Part shown: piece by piece, positions 1 to 12,900 of the stretch
Layout: each line of letters opens with the position of its first letter
How positions within the stretch are numbered: the stretch's first letter is position 1
Assembly (NCBI GenBank): GCA_012845835.1
Contig: JABAKD010000030.1
Span: forward strand, 13,673,076 to 13,737,075
DNA from: Undaria pinnatifida
Lineage: Eukaryota > Sar > Phaeophyceae > Laminariales > Alariaceae
Reading direction: 5' to 3'
DNA length: 64,000 nt
The notes under the pieces: generated by a model
What the model was told of the DNA's origin: nothing
Databases searched by the model: none
What the model saw: only the letters and a program-made list of their open reading frames with translations
Made by a program: the position numbers and the translations under genes

Positions 1-1102
1 CAACCTAAAGACCATCCGTCTACGTAAGGCATTATCACACATATCAACCAGGTTTGTACCGGGGTGCTCAACAGGATATGCTCTGCCAAGCACACCCTTG
101 CAATCTTCGGAGTGAACAACTAGTCAATATCTAGCAACTCTAGCTGCCATGCAACTAACTTCTCGTCTGAAGTTTGACGTGTCCTCTAACTGTACAATCG
201 GACTAAATCATACACAAAAGACTTGCGCTAAAAAAAAAAAGAGGACAACCGCACCCCCTCCCCCCCCTCTGTTTCGCGAAACAAACGACACAACGAACCA
301 ACACCACTACCCCCAAAGCCCCAACATCTAGCGACTACAGCACAGAAACAACAAGAAACAATCCCCACAACTGCCAAACTATTAGTGTGGTGCGTAAAAG
401 CACACGCATGCACGACGCACTAACAGTCCTACCCATGATCTCTGCGGCGAATAATTTGTCCCCTCCAACAAAAAAAATGGTCCCCTGTCCCCCCCCCCGC
501 CCCACCATCCCCACCCCCCGCCTTTTCCCGAAGTTGTCAGAAAAATGGCGATCGACACGCCTGCCAAGGATGACAAAAACGACAGCGTTCAGAAAAAAAA
601 AAAAACGACACCTACTACCGCCACGTACACATCTCCACCAGAGACAGTTATTAATATTAAACATCCATCGCAGCTATTAACATACGATAGCGCGTCGATT
701 TATGGTCGCGGCGGGATGAACTGCTCTGCTCGACCGTCGGCGTATGCGACGCACAGAAGAGCACCAACGCACACGTGCTGCGTGCGCGCGCTCTATTCTG
801 CCCTCTAGCTTCTATAAATAGTTGAGCTCGTCCTCTAATTCAGCGAGGCTACGGCAGCAGCAGCGGCAGCGGCAACAGCAGCCGCAGCAGCCGCAGCAGC
901 AGCAGCGGCGTTCAGCACGAAAGGTCGCGTGCGACTAACGGCCCTCCGCCGTGGTGGAGTCCAGAAACTCCCCCCCTTACACCTCGGAGTAGCAGCAGCA
1001 CCAGTAGCAGCAGCAGCAGCGTCCAGCGCAACAGATCGCGAGCGCCTGCCGATCCCTCACCACCGTTGAGCCCTGCGGTAACCCCGCCCCCCTCCCGCCT
1101 CC
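1..1102. other. Gene-free flank downstream of the CDF gene
   Basis: I see no coding exon here. The stretch holds A-runs and C-runs (for example C-rich at 244-270 and 480-530) and the CAG-rich array listed separately. It lies 3' of the minus-strand CDF gene, so the part nearest 1715 probably contains its 3' UTR and polyadenylation region. Short open frames on both strands are low complexity and show no domain. Confidence 0.5.
848..911. repeat. Imperfect CAG/CGG trinucleotide array
   Basis: A run of CAG units with CGG and CCG variants, seen directly. A second short GCAGCAG tract lies at about 990-1020. There is no sign that it is translated. Confidence 0.8.
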
Positions 1103-1384
1103 CTGTCTCTGGAGTGGCCACACCAGAAACCAAAGTAACTCATTGGCGCTGTCATCCATAAGCAAGAAAGTAGGCACAAGGTGCCGAAGTCCGTCTTACG
1201 ACCGGTTCTTGAAAGGATGCAGTTCACCCTTCATGCGACTCGCCTAAAACCTCACGGCACTTGGCGCTTTTGGTGCAAGCAATGTCTGCCTGGTTGGTGA
1301 AAACCCAACGTGCTCCGTCCCGGCATAGTAGGGATGCGAGGGTCTTATGGCCATACGACTACGGCCATGCACAAACTGAGTACC
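1103..1384 (+). repeat. Dispersed repeat R1, copy A
   Basis: About 280 bases match, at roughly 85 percent by eye, the reverse complement of 53389-53674. Shared landmarks are a GGAGTGGCCACACCAGAAA start and a CATGCACAAACTGAGTAC end. In the other copy the same strand is open over the whole length (HKVPKSVLRAILGRMKF and so on); here the frame is interrupted. Probably a fragment of an unidentified mobile element or a processed gene; no family recognised. Confidence 0.7.
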
Positions 1385-1715
1385 CCCTTCTCCCCCCTCC
1401 CTCCACCCCTATTCACCCTCTCCCACCTCGTAAGCCTCCAGTGAAACCAGCGCCACGGATAAATTAATTTCCCCGGTTCCACCATTCCCCGTGCTCCGAA
1501 AACAGTAAATAACCACGAAAGCCCGCCACCCCTCCGCCCCCCCCCCTCCCCCCACCGCTGCCGCCTCCACCACAACCGTCGTACAGCCCTGCAGTGCCCG
1601 CCCCCCCCCCCCCTCTTCCTCTCGCAGCAACAGCCTCCCCCCCCCCCCCCTCCCCGCCGCCAAAACGCCTTCCTACAGAGCTCCATTACGTAGCAGTGTT
1701 TTTCATCTTCTATCT

Positions 1716-2544
1716 CTAGACAAGCTCCACCATCGAGGACAAATCTTCCCCGTGCCCTTGCGGAGTGTGCCCGTGGGAAAGCCCGTGCCCATTCGCAAGC
1801 CCCTCTCCGTCCTCATGCCCCTCTCCACCCCCCTGTGAGTGCGCGTGCGCATGAGAATGCCCACCATGCGAACTATTATGGGCACAGGGCTTGTGAGCGT
1901 GGGCGTGCCCACCATTAGCCAACGGCTCCCCGCCGCTTTCCCCAGCGCTTGCAGTGCCGTGCCCGCGCCCATGCCCGTGTCTTCGCTCCCCTCCCTCCGA
2001 AATAACGCGTAGCGCCTCGTCGGAACTCCAGCGCGGCGGCTCCTGCCCCTGAGACAATATTTCTACGGTACTGCGGCCGATGTTGTGCTTGGATAGGACG
2101 GCCTTGACCGACTCGAGGATTGCCATTGCGGCCGCTGCCGCTAGTCGCCCAGCACCGTTCCCACTATCTCTAGGACTAGGAACACCGTTGGCGGAGGTGG
2201 CGGTGTTGAGGGTGATGGCGGCGACGAAAGGCTCCTCGCTGTTCAGCTGCGTCACGCTCAAGCTTTGGATGGAGGACACGCCCGGCACCTGCCGAATTTG
2301 GCAACACATCGCGGGGAAAGTAATACGAGCGGGTACGCAAACACAAGGTCAGACCAGACGAAAAAAGGATAACTCATACAAGATACACATGCACACGCAA
2401 ACACGCTCATACGTGTATACACGTATGCATGCACTGATATACGCCTACGCACAAAATACACATATAACACAAGCAAACACCGCTCGCAAGAAGTAGGCAG
2501 CATTACGCACCTCTCTCTTTTTGTTCTCTCACTTTCTCCGGCTG

Positions 2545-2588
<44 letters not shown>

Positions 2589-5500
2589 TGGCTGTACTCC
2601 TCTCTCCCACTCTCTGTCCCTACCATTGTCGGTCTCTCTCTTTCTCTCTCTCTCCCCCTCTCCCCCCCCTCCCTCCCCCTCTTTCTCTATCCCCCCCTCC
2701 ATCTTTCTCTCTCCCACTTTCTCTCTCTCTCTCTCTCTCTCCCCCCCCCCCTCTCTCACCCTGAGCAGCTCCTTCCTTAGTCGAGGCATGTCCGCCCCCC
2801 GGGGAGTGCCCTCCAAAAGCACGTGGGAGCACTCCTAAAAAACGACACACATGAAAGCATCAACACAAAAAGAAGAAGAAAAAAACGAACACGAGGTAGA
2901 AACGCACACGGAGTGAGTCCATGGAGTCACGCGTTTTCGCAGGCGGTACGGGCCAGCGGGGAGTGGGGTGGGGGGGGGGGGGGGGGGCAGGGGAGGGTTA
3001 TGACTATTATTAGCAGCTACCAGGAAGCTGTGACTAACCCCACTCAACGTTGTCGCTAAGGGGCACATTTTTTTTCAGGCGAACTTCGACAGCAGGGAAG
3101 AGGAGGGGAGGGGAAGGGAGGGGAGGGTCCCAGGGGAGGGGAGGGGGGGGATAGGGGGGCGGAGTCTCCTGGAGCAGTTCCAACTCACCACGATGACCGG
3201 CAGGGCGCAGTACACGATGAAAAAGGACAGCGCAATGCTGGTGAGCGGGTCTAGGTAGTCGGTCCAGTCCACAACCCCGGGCTGGCCGAAGTGAAACGCC
3301 AAAACGCCTGCCAGAGAAAGCGGGAGGGGGGGGGAAGCGGGGGGGAGGGGGGCAAACAGCGAGCGTCGGTGGCGAGAAAGCGCAAAACAAAATGGCGGAA
3401 ACAACTGCCAGAGGGGACTGTACTCAAAAGGGGGAGTGTACCGGTATATAGGGTGCAGCGATAATCATTGCCAAAGTCGCGCGCTTCTCTCGCGAGATGG
3501 GAAGGACCGACGTCGCTGTAGTTACATCTGATCAACACGGCGTAGCGCTCGCGCAGGAATGCACACACACACGGAAACGACCGCGCGGTCGACAAAAACC
3601 AATATAGGGCTGCGGACCGGCTGGCTTGACGGCTACCGTAGGCGTTAGTTTGGTAGCCAAGCAAAGTCATGCAACTGAGTTTAAGGCTCTCCGTGTAAAA
3701 CACATTACGAGCCACAAAACGCTGTCGTGAAAAAAAAAACGTAGACCAGGTACGATACTCCGCAAATGACTGCAAGCAACCAAACTATCGTAATGAATTG
3801 TAATACCTAGCCAAAGGTTGACTAGTCCGCCACTTACTACTGAGGTATTAGTATGCCAACTACTACAGTAGTATAGTCAGCCAACTCACCAACCCACAGC
3901 CCAAACAACTGTTAATAGATTAAAGCAAAGGCCAAGTACCTTGAGCGCACACGATACCCGACGAAATAGCGTCCGCAATCGCGTGAACCAGCACGGCCCA
4001 AAGGTTCATGCTCTTTCCCCCGCCACATCCCCCATGGCCATGCCCACGACAGCCCCCCCCCTCCCCCGTGTCGTGTCCATGCCCATGGTCATGCCCATGA
4101 TCATGCCCATGCCCATGCCCCTGATCATCATCACCATGGTGTGCATGAACGTGGTGCTCGTGACCATGCTCTTCTTCCCCGCCGCCCACAGCAGCCGCGC
4201 CGTGGCTAGCCGCCTTCCCGACAACCGAGTGGCCGTTGCTCGCATGCTTGCGCGATTTACCGTTACAACCGCCGTTGCTGGTACCCTTGTGCCTGTGCAA
4301 CAAGCCGGTATCATGGTGCCTCTGATCGTGGGAGCGCACGTGCCCCCCATCCCCCGACCACTCGCCGATCTCTAACGGTTTCGAGCCGGCCATCCCCCCG
4401 TTCCCTATCAAAAACGCCTCATCTTGTGGCGGGGTGCCGCCGCACACACCGACTCGCCCGATGGGGTCCGACCCCGCCAGCACTACTGATACTTCCTCAT
4501 CCCCCTTCCCTCCTGAAAGATCGCTCAGCGGGACTTCGTAGGGGTCTACTAGCGTAAGGAGGCCCATCGAGTCAGGCTCGGAAGACGGGATTTCGTGCCT
4601 GGAGAAGGGCAGAACAGTCAGCACACAAGCACCGGGGGAGCGGGGGGGTGGGGGAGGGGGTGGGCAGAGCAAGGGGACGGGGTAGATGAGAAGGGTGAAC
4701 ACAAGCACCGAGAAGGGGCGGCTGGAGAAGGTGAGAAGGGCGGGCACAAGCACCGGCGGGGGGGGGGGGAAGGGTGCAGAAATATAGAAACAAAAAAGAA
4801 ACTACCGTGAGAGGGCAAAGAAAAGTAACAGAAAGCAGACAACAAAAACAGAGACAAAAACAAACGCATACACAAAAGGTCGCACACACACCGCAGAGTC
4901 CGGCCACTGCCCCGATACGATGATACGCGCGCAGGCGTTTCCAAGCGAGAAAAAAAAACACAAAACACAAAACACAACAAAAAAATAAAACACAAACATA
5001 CAAAATACAAGACATAAAATAAAAAACACGCGACTAACCCGTGGTCGTGACTGTGGTTGTGCGCGTGCAAAAATCCGCCGCCGTGGTGGTCATGCCCATC
5101 CTCCCCAGCCGCCAGGAAAAAAAGAACCCCCACCAGGTTAACAAGGACCCCACCAAAGGCCAGGGTGATGTACAACCACCCCGTCGTTACCTGGGTTGGG
5201 TATACCAGCCTTGGGACGGCGTTGAGGATTATCTGCAGGAGGGGGGGGGGGGGGGCGGGCGGGGAGGGTGACGGTAACGTTACATCTCGAGGAAAGTGCC
5301 CATGGAGCCACGCATAAGCGAGAGGGACGGGGATGATGTCGCAGGATTTTCGAGAAGTGTGGAGGCTTTTCGAACAGTACCAACAGGCACGAGTGCATGC
5401 ATCGGTCCCACCGGGTTTCAACAAACGTGCTGGCCTCTTTTACCGCTTAGTGACCCAGCACGTCTGGCAGATCACCGATCCCCACTTGATGATCCTACAT

Positions 5501-6711
5501 ATTTCACGGAAGATCTGCACGGTCTAGATCTTGTTACCATGTTATCATGTTACCATGTTATCATGTTACCATGTTATCATGTTACCATGTTACCGGCTGG
5601 GAGCCGTACGATCTGCACGATCTATTGATATAAATAGCACATGTTTCTTTCTTGGGGCAGATCCGTACTGTCTGCGTAAAGATCCTGCACAATACACCAC
5701 AACGGCAGGTACAGAATATAATCTTGATCTATACGATACATGTGGTCTGTATGATCTATATAATAGCTATACGATATCTACATGATCTGTATGATCTATA
5801 TGATCTGTATGATCTATATGATCTGTATGATCTATATGATCTGTATGATCTATATGATCTGTATGATCTGTGTTATCTATATGATCTAGATCGTGATCTC
5901 CCGAGAACACGGCCAAAACTCCCGCATGTATGGTTCTACTCATCCGTCTACGAGCATCATGCCGTTTGGACACCAAACGTTATTGCCCCCAACCAAGAAA
6001 GAGCTAAACGACATCGTCCTTTTTATTATTCACTTTTCCCCTCTCAAGCCCTAAATTAGTGAACAGTTAACAGCACCAACAGGCACGAGCTCATACACCG
6101 ACCCTCCCCCCTCCCTCCCCCGTCCTCGCCGCCTCCGTCACGCGATTCACATACCCATACCGACAGAGAAGCGAGCAAAACGCTGGTTTTCATACACCGA
6201 CCCCCCCCCCCCCCACCCCTTCCCCCCCGGCCTCCCCGCCTCCGTGACCCGACTCACATACGCAGAGAGAGAAACAAGCGCAACGCTGTTAATCAAGCCG
6301 CCGATGACCTCGGCGCGCTTGTAGCCGTAGGGGAGGACATCGTTGCCTCCCGGTACATTCTCCGGACAACGTCTCCGCTGCAGCTTGTGGATGTACAGGG
6401 CCATGCCGATAGCCGCCCTGAGAGTTAAGGTACAGGTATGATGGTATGATGGTATGATGGGTATGATGGTATGGTATGGTATGGTATGGTATGGTATGGT
6501 ATGGTATGGTATGGTGTGGTATGGTACGGTATGGTATGATGGTATGGTATGGTATGATACGACGCGAACCCCAGGGCGACGGGCAGGTAATGCGGAAAGT
6601 ACATCTTAAGAAACTGACCCAGCAGATAGTACAGCATAGGGAAATGTTTAGATTGATGTTGCGATGGATGCAACTAAACCAGTAGGTATTACAACATAGT
6701 GAAATACTTAG

Positions 6712-6780
<69 letters not shown>

Positions 6781-6791
6781 GCTGTTGTTCA

Positions 6792-6843
<52 letters not shown>

Positions 6844-6890
6844 GCTGTTGTTCATGTTGTTGTTGTTGTTGTTGTTGTTGCTGTTGTTCA

Positions 6891-6956
<66 letters not shown>

Positions 6957-9900
6957 CCCAATAACTCATCGACAAACCGGAATCAAAACATGTCGGTACA
7001 CGGCATCATTGTCCGTTGCTTCAAGGGACAACCGCCAAGCTGTGATACACATCATTCGACATTTCCAAGCATACCCGTATCATATGGGTTAGTTAGGGTT
7101 TGGATTAGCTCCATGGTTTTGAAAAACACCCGCCAAGGAGCCTCCCAACACTAAACTACGATACTATTAATACATTATGTACTAAAGAAAAGAGGTCTCT
7201 TGAAGGGTCAAAAGTAGACCGTCAATCGACGCATACACCACACACCAGCACTTTATTATGCCAGAAATATGATTCGTATCAAAGCCAGGCGCAGACGCAA
7301 TTCCCACTGAGAGCTTTCGAGGTACTCGCCGGTAGCGTCGGGGCTACTACAGTGGTTTACCAGGTAGCTTTCACCAGGTACCAGGTATTCACGAAGCTCG
7401 ACCCTATCGTTTTGTGGGGGCTACCACAGTGGTTTACCAGGTAGCTTTCACCAGGTACCAGGTATTCACGAAGCTCGACCCTATCGTTATTGACTGCTGT
7501 ACCTAGTAATGCTTACCTTGTGGTTATGGTGTATCTGTAACAATGTTTTCGACACTCTTTCTCATTCGAACTCCGAATTTGTGCACTCTTTCTCATTCGA
7601 ACTCCGAATTGTGCTCTTTGTTGTAAATAAACCACAACCACTGAGCTACGAACAGTCAGCAACATAACCACTGAGATAACAGTCAGCAGCTAACAGTCAG
7701 CAGCGCTGGCTGCTAGCTCAGTGGATATGGAGTGTCTCTGAACAATGTTTCCGACACTTTTTCTACTTCGAATTCCGGATTGGCTTTTTCATTAGAGACA
7801 CACCCCTACCACTGAGCTATAATAACAGGCAGCGCTGCTGACTGCATAGGTCCTCAGTGGGTATGGCGTATCTGTGCTAAGGTTTTCGACATTTTTTTCC
7901 GATTCGAAACCCAAACGGATCAAAACGATATACACCAAAGCAAAACTGCACGCCCATTTTTTGGCAGAAACTACTTGAAATTAGTGTAGGAGTCATCCAC
8001 CGGTGTTTTTTTTTTGGGCGGGGGGAGGGGGCAAAATGTAATGACCGGTTGAGCTCCCAACTGTTGAACTACCGGTTAATATAACAATCTCACGCGTACA
8101 TCTGCTGTAGGACTGGTGCAAGGAAATCTTGCCCGGGTTGCGCAAACGAATGTCTTCGAAGTCACGTTTCGGGTGATGATGGGATGATGATAAGATATTG
8201 AGGTCCTCATGTGAGGAGCTCAGAAACTTCTAGGAATAATCTGATACACCCCTAGCGCGGTATGGCTCTTTACTTCGTACCTGGTATAAAATACTATGAA
8301 TAACACGAATTTTCAGCCCCTGCCGGTCTGACGCAAGTGCAAGGAGGTTGCCGGGGCGGAAATCGGCAATCTTAGCGCCCGAATTTGTTGCGTTTTTTCT
8401 TTTGTTTGCCCGTGGCCGTGGTGAGACCTGAGCGAAGCTTTCAGCAACCAAACTACCGCTGCTGTAAAACGTATACCCTTTAGTACGTACAGAGTAGAGT
8501 GGTCGTGTCATACCGATCAGGATTTCAGAGCTTCAACGACAAACGCACGCAGCACCAACCATGATCACCGCCACACCACCACCATATCCACCAGCAATAA
8601 CCAACAACTAAGCTACCGGCAAAAACCAATACCAGCAGCCACACCCACCACCAACAACAAATACAACAAACACAAACCACCGCCTTATTAACATCAACAC
8701 CAAAAAACAGTTGCAACACCAAAAAAACAGAAAAACACCAAGACCACCAAAAAAAGACACCAAGACCAACAACAGCCACCACCGCTATGGGCACAACCAC
8801 GCCGAAAGCGCGAGACAGTCCCAGTCAGAAGTCCTCGTAATAATTAAGAAGCCAGTCCATCACCCAGTCCGCCAAACTGTCAAGCCCACTATCCTATCCC
8901 TCTAACCCACTAGTCTAGCCCACCAGCCGGCGGCGAATCAACCTCGCGGAGGGGCACAGACAAGACAACAACCAATCAGAACATCAGGACACGAAAGACA
9001 CAGTTTGCCCGAAAGCAGCGAGCAAATAGCGAATGAAGAATCTCCTCCAACTCCTGCTGTACCAATTAGACTGTACCCGTAGTACGTAGTATTTTATAGC
9101 TGTAACCGTGCTCAACCCTATAAAAATGCATGTTTTTACGCACAGCACTGCTGTAGTTAGTACTGCCATGATATAACTATTAGACCAACACATTTACCTT
9201 CGACTTCCTGTTTCCCCAAATAAAGAAGATGCGAACTTACAGGAATAACTACTCTGACCATGCTTGGTGCCGTGCTCTCAGCCATCCTCCGGTTTTCATT
9301 TTTAAAAATTAGGATGATAAGGTTTGGTCCTGTGCTGTCAGCCATTCTCAGGTTTCCATTTCCGAGTATTAGTATGATAATGTTTGGTCCTGTGCTGTCA
9401 GCCATTCTCAGGTTTTCATTTTCAAGTATTAGTATGATAAGGTTTGGTGCTGTGCTGTCAGCCATTCTCAGGTTTTCATTTTCGAGTATTAGTATGACAA
9501 GGTTTGGTGCTGTGCTGTCAGTCATCCTCAGGTTTTCATTTTCTTCATCTTTCGGTCCAGAAACGCTCTATGCTGGAATGCCTCCCTCGCCGACTTCAAC
9601 GTGGGCTTGCGCTGCGCTGTCATAGCTCGCAACACAACGATCAGGTGGTAGAGGGACTTCGTGTCTTCCCGAGCTTCTTCTCTACTAATCGATATATGGT
9701 TGGGAGACTTGGAGATTTTGTGGTGTGTGGCTAGGAGGTGCTGTTTTTCCTGATTATGTGACGTACTTCTTCGGTGCCAAGCGGAAGAGCCACCGGAACA
9801 CTACTATGCCCCTTTCTTCCCTCTCCATTCTCCATCTATGGTATGTTGAGTATATTACGAGTATGTCTAACGCCCTTCACTTCTTTCCCGCAAACGCGGT

Positions 9901-12900
9901 CAACGGCGTCAATAGCGCCTGCAAGGTTCTTTTTTGGGGCATGTTTTTACATCGGGCAGGGAACTGATAATCACGACTACATAGTCGTGATTTTAACCAC
10001 GACTACGGGGGCGTTTAGGAGCCATCCCCGGGATTCAAGCCTTGCATTTCGCATGTTTCTGCCGCACACATCCTCTCTAGCGCACCAGCCAGTTCCCACA
10101 GGCCAACTTGCAACGACAGCGAAGCCCCGCAGCAGCGTTTCTACACGCTAACCCCAGGCATACATGACTAAAAAACACTAGATATCACTAACACTAGATA
10201 TCACTAGATACCACTAGGTATTCACTATATATCACTAGATATCACTAGATATAACTAGATAGCACTAGATATCACTAGATATCATTAGATAGCACTAGAT
10301 AGCACTAGATATCACGCTAAAAACTCGGCAAATTTGGTCGCTACAGCTCTCACAACCCTCGAAACAGGCACCAATAGCCTTATAATCCTAACCTTCCCCC
10401 ATCTCTAACCCCAACCCAAAGCCAAAATGCAAGGTCTGAAACCCGGGGATGGGTCCTAAACGTCCCCGCAGTCGTGATTCAAACCACGACCACCACTGTA
10501 TGTACTGTGTAGTCGTTCTTATCAGTCCCCTTTCACATCTACTAGAGGCGTGGTCTGAAATACGCTGTGGTGTGGTCTACTACTTGTACTAGTAACTCTT
10601 TGGGGGCTTGAGAGGGAACAATACAACGGACCAATAAAACTGACCAAGATTGCAGCATCCTTCACGCGAAGCAACCCTCGGGCTGCTGGATTAGCTGACG
10701 AAGATTTTCCAGTCGAAGTCCAACGCAAGTACTTCTAAGACACGTGCACAGCCAGCACTGCTGCCGCGTGCTGCATGCTCGCACCATGGTAACAACAACG
10801 CGTGAGTAGTTTGTGTTTTGTCGCTGTATCACATAGCACATGGGCCCTAACAAGGTATTTGAATGATAACGTGGTAAGGTTATTTCTTATACAGTCGGAT
10901 TTGTCAGTCGAAAATAAGCCCAAATCGAGCTTTCTTATACAGTCGAAAAAGGGCTTTTTCGACTCAATTTTTTTCCACTGAGTTTTCCGACTGGGGGATC
11001 CAGTCGAAAAACTTGACTTTTTCGACTGGATCTGTCAGTCGAAAAACCCAGTCGAAAAAGTTTTTCACCTGTTTTTTTAACCCATCGCATCGCTCATCCC
11101 ACCACAAAACACACACACACGTCCACACACCCATACCAGGTACCACACAGCAGTATCATACAATAGCGCCGACGCTGCCTTGGCTATGACTGCTGTTGCT
11201 TCTCCCCGCAAGTCAGCGCGGTGCACACCTAGCTCCGCTCGCCAGCAGCGTGTATCACACGACGGCAGTAGCGCGCGTTATCGATGCCATTTTGCCAACA
11301 ACGGCTACGCCTGCTGTAGCTTTGGCGGCTCTCGGCTGAGTGCAACGCCACGAACGTAGCCTCGGCGGCTTTCGGCTAAGTCCAACACCAACAACCCGCT
11401 TGAACGAAGGTTCGTCGCGCGTCAAGCACGCGTTGCTCGCGAAGAACGCGCGAAGCACAAAGCTGCCAACCGATTTTCGAGTGCCATACAGCAGTACTCC
11501 CTCACACCAACCGCCTCTAGCAAGAGCACAAAAACTATAAAATCGACTCGACTGACGATAAGAAGGACCAGAAGAATACAGTCGAAAAAAAGCCCAGTCG
11601 AAAAGGGCCGTTTTCGGCTGGCGGAATCCGACTGTATAAGAAATGGCCTAAGAGTTTGTTTTATTGTTTCCTTGTTATTTTTTCTCTAATCGATTTATGG
11701 TTGCTGTAGCCTCAATAAGATATCTTGTTTATCGTAATATTGCATGATGAAATGGTTGTTTAAAATATACCGGTATATGTTTCCGACCTTCTGCTCTAAT
11801 CGATCACGGTGTGGCTCGGGACCTTTTCGTTTTAGCTTTTCACTGCTTTTAACGTCATTTTGTGATGTTTTCGCGGTACTAAAATCTGTGACGTAATCCT
11901 TCGTGTCAACCTACCCTAAACATTATACTTCGAAGTATAAAATTAATCTATTCTAAATACGTCAGCTGTGCGCTCAACAAATTTAGGTACAGCAGTATGT
12001 ACATCGAGCTCGTGTCTGCGGACCGTTGCATTTGGCAACTGAATTCGACAATTTTAGGTATGCACATCGACCTTGTGTCCCCGGGTCGTTGCATTTGGCA
12101 ACCACGTTCCCAAATTCGGGCAAGAACGGCGTGTGGGGCTTCGTCGGACGGAGAAAAAGCGAGGAGATATGTAAAAGCGAGGGAGTCTGTTGCGACTGTA
12201 GCTGAGCACTTTTGTTGGCAGGCCACGACACCATTTTTACCGCTTGATTCATGGTACAGCTCTGTTTGGTTTTGTATTATTGTGGTTGGGCATAGTCCTG
12301 CTTCGAACCGGGTTGGAATGAATTTCTCTTGGTGGTGTGGAGTGTTATTCTATTTCCCTCTATTTTTTGCGGGCAAGGCTTGTTTGTCTTCTTTTCGAGG
12401 GGTATCTGCTGTTGACAGTGTTCGGTCTATTTGATGTCTTGCTCCGTTCGATACTCTCACATGGACGTCGCATCCACCTCTCCTATCATACAGCAGTCGC
12501 TTCTTCATGTTTGCTTTTAGGAAAGGTTTGTCTTCCACTTTCCCATTAAAAGGACAAACCAGCCGGCCGAGTGGGACGGATTACGTTGCCCTGTTCTCCT
12601 CGCGTATGATATGCTCGGGCGGTTAGTTCCTTAGTTATATCGTATAGGGAGAAGTGATGTATTTACGTTGTTGACGGTGTACTTCCAAGTACTGTATTGC
12701 ATCTTGAGGATTAATCTGTTCATTTAGTTGAAGACGTTAAACGATGCATCTTCGTCGTTTTTCGCTTTTTGTCATTTTTGTTGGCTGGGGTTTGACTGCT
12801 GTTTCGTATAATCGCTGGAGAGCGCGTAGGGTGGGTTTTCAGCTTCCTGCCGCATTTGCTTTATATCCATATCCATCCGTAGTTGATGTCGTAGTTGATC

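Noticed and set aside
2521-2850. Ser/Leu/Pro-rich and Arg/Glu-rich frames
   Set aside because: Produced by the CT tract of CDF intron 6; only 2760-2834 minus is an exon.
6689-6975. Poly-Gln, poly-Asn, poly-Leu and poly-Cys open frames
   Set aside because: They are the six-frame reading of a pure GTT microsatellite in an intron; no flanking exon structure supports them.
9258-9545. CRISPR array
   Set aside because: The 60-bp units are contiguous with no unique spacers, and the host is eukaryotic. The same applies to the 27.2-27.7 kb triplicate.
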